Assembly: GCF_018129965.1 (NCBI RefSeq)
Contig: NZ_JAFCKW010000013.1
Span: 91,452 to 155,451 of the forward strand
Length of the DNA stretch: 64,000 nt
Direction of reading: 5' to 3'
DNA from: Bradyrhizobium diazoefficiens
GTDB lineage: Bacteria; Pseudomonadota; Alphaproteobacteria; Rhizobiales; Xanthobacteraceae
The translations under genes and the position numbers were made by a program. Within the stretch, counting starts at the first letter, position 1; each line of letters starts with the position of its first letter. The notes beneath the pieces were generated by a model. The model saw nothing but the letters and a program-made list of their open reading frames with translations, was not told the origin of the DNA and searched no databases. Of this stretch, positions 42,263-51,303 are shown piece after piece.

Positions 42263-43084
42263 ATGACAAATCCGGCACCGCCCGCGCGGCTGCAGCTGCG
42301 GCGATGGATCGCGCTGGGCTCCGTGCTCACATTGCTGCTCGGCGCGGCCGCCGTCGCGCAAGCACAAGGCCTGGTCAAGGGTGTTCAGGACGGCGCCGCG
42401 GCCGGCAACAAGGCGGCGGGGCCCGTTGGCGGCGTGCTCGGCGGTGCGATCGGCGGCGTGGTCGGCGTCTTCACCGGCGTGCTCGGCGTCAACAACAACA
42501 CCAACCAGCCCAACCAGGCGCCGCCACCGGCCAAGGACGCGACCAAGGACGCGGCAAAGGACTCGAACAAGGACGCCAGCAAGGAGTCCAGGCAGCCGGG
42601 CGGCGGCAAGGACAGGGATGCCAAGAGCGCCAAGGCCGGCAAGGGCGCCAAGGCGAGCAAGGAAGCCAAGAACGCGCCGCAGGACAACAAGGACGTCACC
42701 GTCCTCACCCAGACCGGCGCGCCGCAGCAGACCGCCGAGCAGATCGTCGCCAACAGCGATTCCTATATCGAGCGGATCAAGACGGAACTGAACCTGACGC
42801 CCGATCAGGAGAAGCACTGGTTCGGCTTCTCGAGCGCGATGCATTATCTGGGGCACAATGGCGCGGAGCGGCTGAAGCTGCGGGTTGCGCGCGCCCAGCG
42901 GGATCCGCCCGACGACATCATCGAGCAGATGCGCAACGAGTCGCAGTTCCTGATCGACCGCGCCGCCGACCAGCGCAACGTCGCCGATGCCGCCGAGCCG
43001 CTTTATTCGAGCCTCGATGATAAGCAGAAGCAGGTCTTCATCCAGGAGATGGTGCGCCTCAGCCATGAGCGCGGACTGGATTGA
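42263..43084 (+). CDS. Periplasmic Spy/CpxP-like (LTXXQ motif) protein
   Basis: 273 residues from ATG 42263 (GGAGA at 6-base spacing; ATG 42251 is an alternative). A signal segment (about 12-35) is followed by a Gly-zipper stretch (GPVGGVLGGAIGGVVGVF, about 48-65), then a Lys/Asp/Ala-rich low-complexity linker (about 85-140). The C-terminal ~110 residues are helical with two LTxxQ-like motifs, LNLTPDQEKHW and LDDKQKQVF, typical of the Spy/CpxP chaperone family. Such proteins respond to envelope stress. The Gly zipper suggests an oligomer or membrane association not found in classic Spy. Confidence 0.78.
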   Translation: MTNPAPPARLQLRRWIALGSVLTLLLGAAAVAQAQGLVKGVQDGAAAGNKAAGPVGGVLGGAIGGVVGVFTGVLGVNNNTNQPNQAPPPAKDATKDAAKDSNKDASKESRQPGGGKDRDAKSAKAGKGAKASKEAKNAPQDNKDVTVLTQTGAPQQTAEQIVANSDSYIERIKTELNLTPDQEKHWFGFSSAMHYLGHNGAERLKLRVARAQRDPPDDIIEQMRNESQFLIDRAADQRNVADAAEPLYSSLDDKQKQVFIQEMVRLSHERGLD

Positions 43085-43216
43085 TCGCGTTCAACCGGCG
43101 CGATGCGATCGCCGGTAGCCACACCGAGCCGACGGCGAAGGCGGCGCGCTGACATTGTCGACGACGAATGGCCGCCCCGAGGGCGGCCATTGCGTTCGTT
43201 GGATTGCGACGCGGCC

Positions 43217-43372
43217 TCAGATCAGGGCAGCGCCGAGATCGATGCCGCGGGCCATGACCCCCAAGGATGCGACGAGGCCTGCGCAGCAGAACAGCAGGAT
43301 GATCTTGAATGAAGACTCGGTGCTGCGGGATTCGACAGCGGCCGGCATTGCGGCGAGCGACATCATGCTCAT
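43217..43372 (-). CDS. Small single-span membrane protein (51 residues), tentative
   Basis: A short ORF starts at ATG 43372 with GGGGGG about seven bases upstream. The product begins MSMMSLAAMPAAVESRSTESS and then has one hydrophobic helix (FKIILLFCCAGLVASLGVMA, about 23-42). Length, a good ribosome site and a clean helix support it; there is no known family. ATG 43378 is an alternative start. Confidence 0.5.
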   Translation of the reverse strand: MSMMSLAAMPAAVESRSTESSFKIILLFCCAGLVASLGVMARGIDLGAALI

Positions 43373-43458
43373 GTTCATTCCCCCCTTGTTGATCCTGAAT
43401 TGCATCAGGTGAGGGAACTCCTAGAGCAAAAGCCTTGACGCGAGATTGCGGCAGATCG

Positions 43459-43716
43459 TTAAGAAGATCGTAATGCCGGCGCGTGTTCCCGGGCAGCCGC
43501 CCGATCCCGCAACTCGTGGCGGCCGTTCTTCAGCACGGTTGCAATCGTATTGGCCGTCATCGCAGTGCGGTCCGAAGCACGCAGCGCCGCCAGCCGGTCG
43601 CGCGCCTTCTCCTCGATCAAGAGCTCGATCAGCGCCAGCCGCTTGTGCTCATCGTTCGCCTCGAGCAGCAGACGATGATAGCGTTGATAGTCGAACCCAT
43701 TGTCCTGCTCACGCAT
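43459..43716 (-). CDS. Small helical hypothetical protein, 85 residues
   Basis: It starts at ATG 43716 after a GGGGGG ribosome site. The sequence is amphipathic and charged (FDYQRYHRLLLEANDEHKRLALIELLIEEKARDRLAALRA), probably two helices, with no signal or membrane segment. It could be a small adaptor or regulator; function unknown. The N-terminal extension seen in the longer open frame is not needed. Confidence 0.65.
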   Translation of the reverse strand: MREQDNGFDYQRYHRLLLEANDEHKRLALIELLIEEKARDRLAALRASDRTAMTANTIATVLKNGRHELRDRAAAREHAPALRSS

Positions 43717-43849
43717 GTCACGCCCCCCGCAACCACGCCACACACGGTTTGAATTGTTTCTCAACGGTAACGATCGGGCAAGCGAGATTGCTCGTGGAAC
43801 CGCCGCCGGCTGCAATCAGCTGTGCATGACTCGAACCTGAGCGCGCGTC

Positions 43850-44821
43850 TCAATCCGGATTGTGGTCGGCGAACATCTTTAAGCCGAGGAAGCTTGCGTC
43901 AGGCTTGGTGACGAGCCTGGTCGGGATATTGCTCAGGTAATCCTGGAAGCGGCCTTTGGCTTCGAACCGTGCGCGGAACGCCGAGGCCGCCACGAAGTCC
44001 GGAAACCGCGGCACAATTCCGCCGGCGATGTAGACCCCGCCGCGTGCGCCGAACGTCACCGCCAGATTGCCTGCGACCGAGCCCAGGATGGCGCAGAACA
44101 TCTCGAGGGTTGCACGGCTGACGGAGCAACTACCCTCGAGGGCCGCCTTGGTGATGGCGGCTGCGTCGCGATGCGGAACCTGGGCGCCATCGATCTCCGC
44201 CAGCGCCTCATAGAGGCTTTGCAGGCCCGAGCCGGACAGCGCGCCGCGCTCGATCGAGACATGGCCGAGACGTTTGCGCAGGCACGCGATGACGCGTTCC
44301 TCGCGCTCGTTCTCCGCGGGCAGGGTGGCATGGCCGGCCTCGGTGACGATGGCCAGCCGGGCGCCGTGGCGCTCGACCAGGCAGGACACGCCAAAGCCTG
44401 TTCCGGGCCCGACCACCAGCAACGGCTCGCCCGGCAGACCATCCCGGCCACCCAGCGGGATCAGGTCGGCCGGCTGCAGGGCGGGCAGCGACCAGGCGAC
44501 CACCTCGAAATCATTGAGGACGTGAACGCTGTCGAGGCCGAGGGACGGCTGCAGCTCATTGCCGTCGATGACCCAAGGACTGTTGGTCATGACGCAGCGG
44601 TTGTTCGTGACCGGACCTGCCACAGCCAGCACGGCTCGGCCGGGCCGCCCGGCGCCCGCCCGGCGCGCAAGAACATCGGCGATCGCTTCCCGGACCGTGG
44701 GGAAGTCTGCGACCTTGATGTAGTCGATAGGGCCCATTCCATCGCCCTGGCTCACCGCGAACCGCGCATTGGTGCCGCCGATATCGGCGAGAAGAATCTG
44801 TCCTGTCTTGCCGATACTCAT
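43850..44821 (-). CDS. glk: Glucokinase
   Basis: 323 residues, the length of the Glk (ROK-independent) family. The phosphate-1 motif LLADIGGTNARFAVS is at the N-terminus. Substrate contacts are in AGPVTNNRCVMTNSPWVID (Asn and Trp) and VHVLNDFEVVAW (catalytic Asp). GPGTGFGVSCLV is the phosphate-2 motif, and the C-terminal GGVYIAGGIVPRF is the adenosine motif. It phosphorylates glucose with ATP in the cytosol. It is divergent from the PhaC-like gene. Confidence 0.94.
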   Translation of the reverse strand: MSIGKTGQILLADIGGTNARFAVSQGDGMGPIDYIKVADFPTVREAIADVLARRAGAGRPGRAVLAVAGPVTNNRCVMTNSPWVIDGNELQPSLGLDSVHVLNDFEVVAWSLPALQPADLIPLGGRDGLPGEPLLVVGPGTGFGVSCLVERHGARLAIVTEAGHATLPAENEREERVIACLRKRLGHVSIERGALSGSGLQSLYEALAEIDGAQVPHRDAAAITKAALEGSCSVSRATLEMFCAILGSVAGNLAVTFGARGGVYIAGGIVPRFPDFVAASAFRARFEAKGRFQDYLSNIPTRLVTKPDASFLGLKMFADHNPD

Positions 44822-45063
44822 GATCCCATGGTTGCCGCGGCTTCACAGGCCGTCGGGAACCTCCGCCTCCAGTCCTGATCCGATCCGCGATTTGCGGATA
44901 GGCTCCGAGAATCCTCGCTTGCTTGTTCCTAGTCAACACGGACGAAGCCAAACCGTTGCATCAAGAGCAGATTGGTGCGCGATGGCCGTAAGGTCCGTGG
45001 TTGCGAAGCCGCGGGGGACCGTAATCGAATACGAGGCGTTCCAGTGAGCAGCGCGGGATAGAC

Positions 45064-46173
45064 ATGGCGGAGAAGGCCGGCAAACAGCCAGGCGGACCGG
45101 ACCGCGCTCCGGATGTCCCGCTGCTGTGGCCGTTTGCTGCGGCACGGCTCGCCATGGACGCCTGTTTCTGGTGGCTGGAGCGCGGTCCATCGGTGCAGGA
45201 TGACGGCAGCGTGCCGTGGACGACGCCGAATACCGTCGCGCTGGAGCTCGAAACGATGTGCCTGCGCGATTGCTCGCGGGCTCAGCCGGGCCAGCCGGTG
45301 CTGGTCTGCGCGCCCTATGCACTGCACCGGGCGATGATCGCGGACTTTGCGCCAGGCCACAGCGTGGTTGAATCCCTGCAGAGCGGCGGCATCGACCGGG
45401 TCTATCTCACCGACTGGCGCTCCGCCACGCCGGAGATGCGCTACCTCTCGATCGACAGCTATCTGTCCGATCTCAACGTCGCTATCGACGAGATCGGGGC
45501 GCCGGTCGATCTCGTTGGTCTTTGCCAGGGCGGATGGCTGTCGCTGCTCTATGCGGCGCGGTTTCCCGCCAAGGTGCGGCGGCTGGTGCTGGTTGGCGCG
45601 CCCGTCGATCTGTCGATCGCGTCCGCGCTTTCTCAACTCGCCCGCAGCGCACCGGAGATGGTCTACGATCAGCTCGTCGCGCGCGGCGGAGGCAATGTCA
45701 GTGGCAAGGAGATGCTGCGGTTCTGGTCAAAGCCGCCAGGTCGCGACGATATCGCGATTGCATTGCAGAGGGACCTGTCGGACGAGGAGGGCGCGGCCTT
45801 GCTTGCGCGGTTCGAGCGCTGGAACAGGGAGACGCTCAATCTGCCCGGCAGGTATTATCTCGAGATCGTCAACTGGATCTTCCGGGAGAACCGGATCGCG
45901 GGCGGCAGCTTCGTCGCGCTCGGCCGCCGGATCGATCTGACGGACGTCAAGGCGCCGGTTTTCCTGCTGGCCGGGCTGGACGACGGCGTGGTGCCGGCCG
46001 CACAGGCACTCGCCACGGCCCATCTCCTCGGCACGCCACCCGCCTTCGTCACGGCGGCCTCCGAGCCCAGCGATCATCTCGGCCTGTTCATGGGCGCGCG
46101 GACCCACGCGCATGCCTGGCCCCGGATCGCCATATGGCTGCGCGACGATCTGTCCGGCATGCTCGTCCGCTGA
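45064..46173 (+). CDS. PhaC-like alpha/beta-fold protein with a cysteine nucleophile
   Basis: 369 residues. The nucleophile elbow is GLCQGG (C154), a lipase-box-like motif with Cys as in PHA synthases rather than Ser. The acid is in LLAGLDDGVVP (D306/D307), and the His is in EPSDHLGLFMG (H338). The DWRSATPEMRYLSIDSYL segment resembles the PhaC DWG-box region. Length fits class III PhaC (about 355-360 residues), but no phaE, phaR or phasin gene is near. It could be a PHA synthase-like enzyme, a thioesterase or a PHA depolymerase of the same fold. It is next to nadE but not clearly in an operon. Confidence 0.75.
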   Translation: MAEKAGKQPGGPDRAPDVPLLWPFAAARLAMDACFWWLERGPSVQDDGSVPWTTPNTVALELETMCLRDCSRAQPGQPVLVCAPYALHRAMIADFAPGHSVVESLQSGGIDRVYLTDWRSATPEMRYLSIDSYLSDLNVAIDEIGAPVDLVGLCQGGWLSLLYAARFPAKVRRLVLVGAPVDLSIASALSQLARSAPEMVYDQLVARGGGNVSGKEMLRFWSKPPGRDDIAIALQRDLSDEEGAALLARFERWNRETLNLPGRYYLEIVNWIFRENRIAGGSFVALGRRIDLTDVKAPVFLLAGLDDGVVPAAQALATAHLLGTPPAFVTAASEPSDHLGLFMGARTHAHAWPRIAIWLRDDLSGMLVR

Positions 46174-46325
46174 CGCGGTCGAGGCGCGGGGGCCGGCGAA
46201 GCTGCAAATCCGTTATGCATGATGCCGGATGGCCTGCACGGGGCCATGGCGATGGGTTACATAGAGACCGTGCCTGCGGCCGCCTGACGAGGCCTGCCGC
46301 GAAGAGATTGAGGGTCCTGCGCTCG

Positions 46326-48359
46326 ATGAGTTTTCACTCGATTTACGCCCACGGGTTTGCGCGCGTGGCGGCCTGCGTCACCACCTCCCACGTGGCCGAT
46401 CCCACGGCCAACGCGAAGGCGGTCCTGGCTGCGGCCAATGCCTGCCACGGCCAGTCGGTTGCGGTCGCCGTGTTTCCGGAACTGTGCCTGTCCGGTTACG
46501 CGATCGAGGATCTCGTGAAGCAGGATCCGCTGCTCGATGCGGTCGAGCGCGGGCTCGCCGCGATCGTCGAAGCCTCCTCGGCGCTGATGACCGTGCTGAT
46601 CGTCGGCGCGCCGCTGCGCTTCGGGGCCCGGATCTACAATTGCGCGGTCGTCATCCATCGCGGCATCGTCCTCGGCGTCGTGCCCAAGATCTATCTGCCG
46701 ACCTATCGCGAATTCTATGAGGGCCGCCATTTCGCCTCCGGCGCCGGTATCGCCGGTGAGACCATCGCCTTCGGCGGCTTGCAGGCTCCGTTCGGCGTCG
46801 ATCTCCTGTTCGCGGCGGAGGATGTTGCGGGCCTGACCATCGGCGTCGAGATCTGCGAGGACATGTGGATCCCGGTGACGCCGGCGTCCGAACTTGCGCT
46901 TGCCGGTGCCAGCGTCCTGATCAATCTCTCGGGCAGCCCGATCACGATCGGCCGCGCACGCGCCCGCGCGCTGCTGTGCCAGTCGACCTCGGCACGCTGC
47001 CTTGCGGCCTACGTCTATGCCGCGGCGGGGGCGGGGGAATCGACCACGGATCTGGCGTGGGACGGCCAGACCTCGATCTACGAAAACGGTGCGCTGCTCG
47101 CCGAGGGCGAACGGTTCCGCCAGGGCGGCCAGATCACGCTGGCCGATGTCGATCTCGACCTGCTCAGGCAGGAGCGTGCGCAGATGGGCACGTTCGACGA
47201 CAATCGCCGCCAGCGCGAAGGGTTTTATCGCAGGATCAGCTTTGCGCTGAAGCCACCGGCCGCCGATATCGGCTTCCTGCGCAAGATCGAGCGCTTTCCG
47301 TTCGTGCCGAGCGACGAAAACCTGCTCGAACAGGATTGCTACGAAGCCTACAACATTCAGGTCGCCGGCCTCGTTCAGCGCATGCGCGCGACCGGCACCA
47401 AGCGCGTCGTCATCGGCGTTTCGGGCGGGCTCGACTCCACCCATGCGCTGATTGTCGCCGCCAAGGCGGTCGATCTGCTCGGACTGCCGCGGGAAAATAT
47501 CCTGGCCTACACCATGCCGGGCTTCGCCACCGGCAGCGAAAGCAAGACCAACGCGCTCGCGCTGATGACCGCGCTGCAGACGACCGCTCAGGAACTCGAC
47601 ATCCGCACCACGGCGACCCAGATGCTGAAGGATATCGGCCATCCCTTCGGCAAGGGCGAGAAGGTCTACGACATCACCTTCGAGAACGTGCAGGCAGGCT
47701 TGCGCACGGACTATCTGTTCCGGCTCGCCAACCATCAGGGCGGCATCGTGATCGGAACCGGCGACCTCTCCGAGCTCGCGCTCGGCTGGTGCACCTATGG
47801 CGTCGGCGACCAGATGGCGCACTACAATGTCAACGCCGGCGTGCCGAAGACGCTGATCCAGCACCTGATCCGCTGGGTGATTGCGTCCAAGCAATTCAAT
47901 GATGACGTCAATCGCACACTGGCCTTGATCCTGTCGGCTGAGATCTCGCCCGAGCTGGTTCCTGTCGCACCCGGTGAGAAGCCGCAGAGCACGGAAGCCT
48001 CCGTCGGTCCCTACGAGTTGCAGGATTTCAACCTGTTCTACACGTTGCGGTTCGGCATGCGGCCGTCCAAGATCGCCTTCATGGCGTTGCAGGCCTGGAA
48101 GGACGTTGCCAGAGGCGAATGGCCGCCGGCATTCCCGAACGACAAGCGGAAGGCCTACGACCTTGCCGAGATCCGGCGCTGGCTTGAGGTGTTCCTGCGC
48201 CGCTTCTTCGCTTTCAGCCAGTTCAAGCGCTCGGCGATGCCGAACGGTCCGAAGGTTTCGGCCGGCGGCTCGTTGTCGCCGCGCGGCGACTGGCGCGCGC
48301 CCTCGGATTCGAGCGCGGCGGCATGGCTCGAGGATCTCGAACGGAATGTTCCGAAATGA
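46326..48359 (+). CDS. nadE: Glutamine-dependent NAD+ synthetase
   Basis: 677 residues, two domains. The N-terminal nitrilase-type glutaminase (about 1-300) has the Glu-Lys-Cys triad in FPELCLSGYAIEDL (E52), PKIYLPTYREFYEG (K121) and GVEICEDMW (C177). The C-terminal synthetase (about 340-660) has the ATP-pyrophosphatase P-loop GVSGGLDSTHAL (S366-S371) and GTGDLSELALGWCTYG. It amidates deamido-NAD using ammonia channelled from glutamine. The reading frame is open further upstream, but family similarity begins at MSFHSIYAHGFARVAAC. Confidence 0.95.
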   Translation: MSFHSIYAHGFARVAACVTTSHVADPTANAKAVLAAANACHGQSVAVAVFPELCLSGYAIEDLVKQDPLLDAVERGLAAIVEASSALMTVLIVGAPLRFGARIYNCAVVIHRGIVLGVVPKIYLPTYREFYEGRHFASGAGIAGETIAFGGLQAPFGVDLLFAAEDVAGLTIGVEICEDMWIPVTPASELALAGASVLINLSGSPITIGRARARALLCQSTSARCLAAYVYAAAGAGESTTDLAWDGQTSIYENGALLAEGERFRQGGQITLADVDLDLLRQERAQMGTFDDNRRQREGFYRRISFALKPPAADIGFLRKIERFPFVPSDENLLEQDCYEAYNIQVAGLVQRMRATGTKRVVIGVSGGLDSTHALIVAAKAVDLLGLPRENILAYTMPGFATGSESKTNALALMTALQTTAQELDIRTTATQMLKDIGHPFGKGEKVYDITFENVQAGLRTDYLFRLANHQGGIVIGTGDLSELALGWCTYGVGDQMAHYNVNAGVPKTLIQHLIRWVIASKQFNDDVNRTLALILSAEISPELVPVAPGEKPQSTEASVGPYELQDFNLFYTLRFGMRPSKIAFMALQAWKDVARGEWPPAFPNDKRKAYDLAEIRRWLEVFLRRFFAFSQFKRSAMPNGPKVSAGGSLSPRGDWRAPSDSSAAAWLEDLERNVPK

Positions 48360-48816
48360 TCGGGGCAGGGGAGCCCCACAACGATATCGCGCCGCGCGGC
48401 AGGTGCCGGCGGCGCGGAATTTCTGGTGATGCTAGGAAGTGCCGAGGTCCGGATGGTTCGAGAGTCCGGACCTCGTCACCGTTGCGCCAGCCTTTGATCC
48501 CCCCGCCACATCTGGCCCCCCGACCCTGTGGAGCCCGATCAGAAGGTGACGCTGTTGCAAGGTCGCCGATCGATGCGCGCGATCTACGCGAGATCGAAAT
48601 AGGAATCCATTCCGGATCACTACGGACGCACACGTACCTGGACACGCGTGCTGATGCATAGGCCTGCACCCGTTGTGCACGGTGCTGCCTGAAATCGATG
48701 CAGGCGATCAGCAGGATGTCCACATCCCGCCGGCGTTCGGAATCCGCATTTCACGGGCCTGTCATTGAACTGGTCTAGCGCTGCCCCTGTCATCGTTGAC
48801 GGCCAAGGAGCAAGCC
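48360..48816. other. Intergenic region, about 457 bases
   Basis: It contains an 11-bp perfect inverted repeat at 48443-48475 and the second copy of a 17-base sequence (48625-48641) also present at 42051-42067. No gene is evident. The right end holds the promoter and ribosome site (AAGGAG) of the isomerase-like gene. Confidence 0.5.
48443..48475. terminator. Long hairpin downstream of nadE
   Basis: CGAGGTCCGGA and TCCGGACCTCG form an 11-bp perfect stem with an 11-base loop. There is no following T run, so it may be a terminator, an RNA processing site or a protein-binding site. Confidence 0.4.
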
Positions 48817-49632
48817 ATGTCGAAGCCGGTGTTGGGCGCCGCACTCTCTATCAAATCAATTCCCGCCCACCGCGACTGGCTTCTCGAACGGCAACGCGAC
48901 CTCGAAATCCAGGATTTTTTCCGCGCCGATCTGCTCGACGGCGACTGGCGGAGCGCGGCCGCCGAAATCAAGCAGATGCTCTCCGGCCATACCGGCCGCC
49001 TCGGCATCCATGGCCCGTTCTGGGGTTTTGCGATCGGCAGCCACGACCCGATGATCCGCCAGGTTGTGACGAAGCGGCTGCTGCAGGGGCTGGACGCCGC
49101 CGAATTCCTCGGCGCGACGCAGATGGTGATCCATTCGCCGTTTACGACCTGGGACTACAACAATCTCGATCTCTATCCCGAGAACCGCGGCAATCTCGTC
49201 GAACGCGTCAAGGCGACGCTCGCCGAAGTCATCGCGCGCGCCGAAACGATCGGCTGCGAAATCGTCATAGAAAACATCGAAGACAAGGACCCGCGCGACC
49301 GTGTGCGTCTCGCCAAGGCGCTCGAAAGCGCCAAGGTCCGGGTCTCCCTCGACACCGGTCACGCCAATTACGCCCACGTCTCCACCGGGGCGCCGCCGGT
49401 CGACTATTACGTCGAGACCGCCGGGGACATGCTGACGCATGTGCACCTCCAGGACACCGACGGGTTCGCCGACCGGCACTGGGCGCCGGGCGAAGGCAAT
49501 ATCCCGTGGGTTGCCGTGTTCCGTGCGCTCGGCCGGCTGACCTCGAACCCGCGGCTGATTCTCGAAATCCGCAATCACGATGACGTCCGCAAGGGCGCGG
49601 CCCATCTGGCTGCGCTCGGGCTGGCCGAATAA
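48817..49632 (+). CDS. Sugar phosphate isomerase/epimerase (AP-endonuclease 2-type TIM barrel)
   Basis: 271 residues. The TIM barrel carries the Xyl-isomerase-like metal ligands: GIHGPFWG, MVIHSPF, EIVIENIED, VRVSLDTGHANY, LTHVHLQDTDG and LILEIRNHDD. AAGGAG precedes the ATG. It is the first gene of the peptide/opine-type ABC transporter cluster, so it may act on the imported compound, a sugar-containing opine or glycoside by inference. Confidence 0.85.
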   Translation: MSKPVLGAALSIKSIPAHRDWLLERQRDLEIQDFFRADLLDGDWRSAAAEIKQMLSGHTGRLGIHGPFWGFAIGSHDPMIRQVVTKRLLQGLDAAEFLGATQMVIHSPFTTWDYNNLDLYPENRGNLVERVKATLAEVIARAETIGCEIVIENIEDKDPRDRVRLAKALESAKVRVSLDTGHANYAHVSTGAPPVDYYVETAGDMLTHVHLQDTDGFADRHWAPGEGNIPWVAVFRALGRLTSNPRLILEIRNHDDVRKGAAHLAALGLAE

Positions 49633-49662
49633 CCGACGTCACAGAGGGCAGGGGTTCCCATC

Positions 49663-51300
49663 ATGAGCAAACTCACCCGTCGCACCATCCTGAAATCCGG
49701 CGGCGCGGCTGCAAGCACGCTGCTGCTGCCGCGCTTTGCTATCGGACAGGCCGATAACCGCCCGTCTGTGACGATCGCCGTGCAGAAGGTCACCAATTCG
49801 AACGTGCTCGACGTGCTGCGCGAGCAGTCCAATGTCGGCGAGCGCGTGTTCTTCTCCTCGATCTGGGAAGGCCTGATCTCGAAGAACTGGCGCGGCAGCC
49901 TCGAGGCGGTGCCGGGCCTTGCCACCGAATGGCGCCGCATCGACGATCAGACCGTCGAACTGAAGCTGCGCCAGGGCGTCAAGTTCCACAATGGCGATGA
50001 ACTCACGGCCGATGACGTCGTCTTCACCTTCAGCCGCGCACGCATGTTCGGCGAGACCGAGGCCAAGAGCCGCTCCACCATCCAGGCCTTCGAGAAGATC
50101 CCGACGCCGCGCGCGGGCAAGGAATTGCCGCCTGATGTTCCCGCGGTCGCGCGCCGCATCTGGCCCGATCTCGTGCGCGTCGATGCCGTCGATAAATATA
50201 CCGTGCGCTTCTACAACGCGACGCCCGACGTCACGATCGAGGGGCGTCTGTCGCGCTATGGCTCGGACATCGCCAACCGCCGCGCCTGGGAGGAGTCCGC
50301 GAGCTACCTCGACTGGGCGCGCAAGCCGATCACCACCGGCCCCTACAAGGTGGTCGAGCTCAAGCCCGACGTGTCGCTGACGCTGGAAGCCCACGACGAA
50401 TATTGGGGCGGGCGTCCGCCGCTCAAGCGCATCCGCTTCCTCGAAGTGCCCGAGGTCGCGAGCCGCATCAACGGCCTGCTGTCGGGCGAATACCAGTTCG
50501 CCTGCGACATCCCGCCGGACCAGATCGCCGGCATCGAGAAGAACGCGGCGTTCGAAGTCCAGGGCGGCACCATCCTCAATCACCGCCTGACCGTGTTCGA
50601 CAAGAACCACGCCCAGCTCGCCAATCCCTTGGTGCGGCGCGCGTTCACGCATGCGATCGACCGGCAGGCGATCGTCGACAGCCTGTGGGCCGGCCGCACC
50701 CGCGTGCCGAACGGCCTGCAGTGGGAATTCTACGGCGACATGTTCAACGCCGACTGGAGCGTGCCGGCGTACGATCCGAAGCTCGCCCAGGATCTGTTGA
50801 AGCAGGCCCATTACAGGGGCGATCCGATCCCGTATCGACTGCTCAACAATTACTACACCAACCAGGTCGCGACCGCGCAGGTGCTGGTCGAGATGTGGAA
50901 GTCGGTCGGCCTCAACGTCCAGATCGAGACCAAGGAGAACTGGTCGCAGATCATGGAGCGCGCCCCGACGCGCGCGGTGCGCGACTGGTCGAACTCGGCC
51001 GCCTTCAACGATCCGGTCTCGTCGCTGGTCGCCCAGCATGGTCCGAACGGCCAGCAGCAGCAGATCGGCGAATGGACCAACGCCGAGCTGAACACGCTGT
51101 CGGAGTTCCTGGAGACCTCGACCGACCGGGCCGCGCGCAAGAAGGCGTTCCGCCGCATGCTGGAGATCGCCGAGCGCGAGGACCCCGCCTACACCGTGCT
51201 GCACCAGAACGCGACCTTCACGGCCAAGCCGAAGTCGATCAAGTGGAAAGCCTCGCCGGCTTTTGCGATGGACTTCCGCGCTGGCAATTTCGAGGCCTGA
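49663..51300 (+). CDS. ABC transporter substrate-binding protein, family 5
   Basis: 545 residues. It has a Tat signal (LTRRTILKSGGAAAS) and the SBP family-5 layout: LKLRQGVKFHNGDELTADDVVFTFSRA, TTGPYKVVELKPDVSLTLEAHDEYWGG, and VRRAFTHAIDRQAIVDSLWAGR. It binds a peptide, opine or similar ligand in the periplasm. The gene is tightly followed by the ATPase (3 bases). Confidence 0.92.
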   Translation: MSKLTRRTILKSGGAAASTLLLPRFAIGQADNRPSVTIAVQKVTNSNVLDVLREQSNVGERVFFSSIWEGLISKNWRGSLEAVPGLATEWRRIDDQTVELKLRQGVKFHNGDELTADDVVFTFSRARMFGETEAKSRSTIQAFEKIPTPRAGKELPPDVPAVARRIWPDLVRVDAVDKYTVRFYNATPDVTIEGRLSRYGSDIANRRAWEESASYLDWARKPITTGPYKVVELKPDVSLTLEAHDEYWGGRPPLKRIRFLEVPEVASRINGLLSGEYQFACDIPPDQIAGIEKNAAFEVQGGTILNHRLTVFDKNHAQLANPLVRRAFTHAIDRQAIVDSLWAGRTRVPNGLQWEFYGDMFNADWSVPAYDPKLAQDLLKQAHYRGDPIPYRLLNNYYTNQVATAQVLVEMWKSVGLNVQIETKENWSQIMERAPTRAVRDWSNSAAFNDPVSSLVAQHGPNGQQQQIGEWTNAELNTLSEFLETSTDRAARKKAFRRMLEIAEREDPAYTVLHQNATFTAKPKSIKWKASPAFAMDFRAGNFEA

Positions 51301-51303
51301 TGC

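Noticed and set aside
46257..47894. 545-codon minus-strand frame
   Set aside because: Antisense to nadE, whose catalytic residues are intact on the plus strand.
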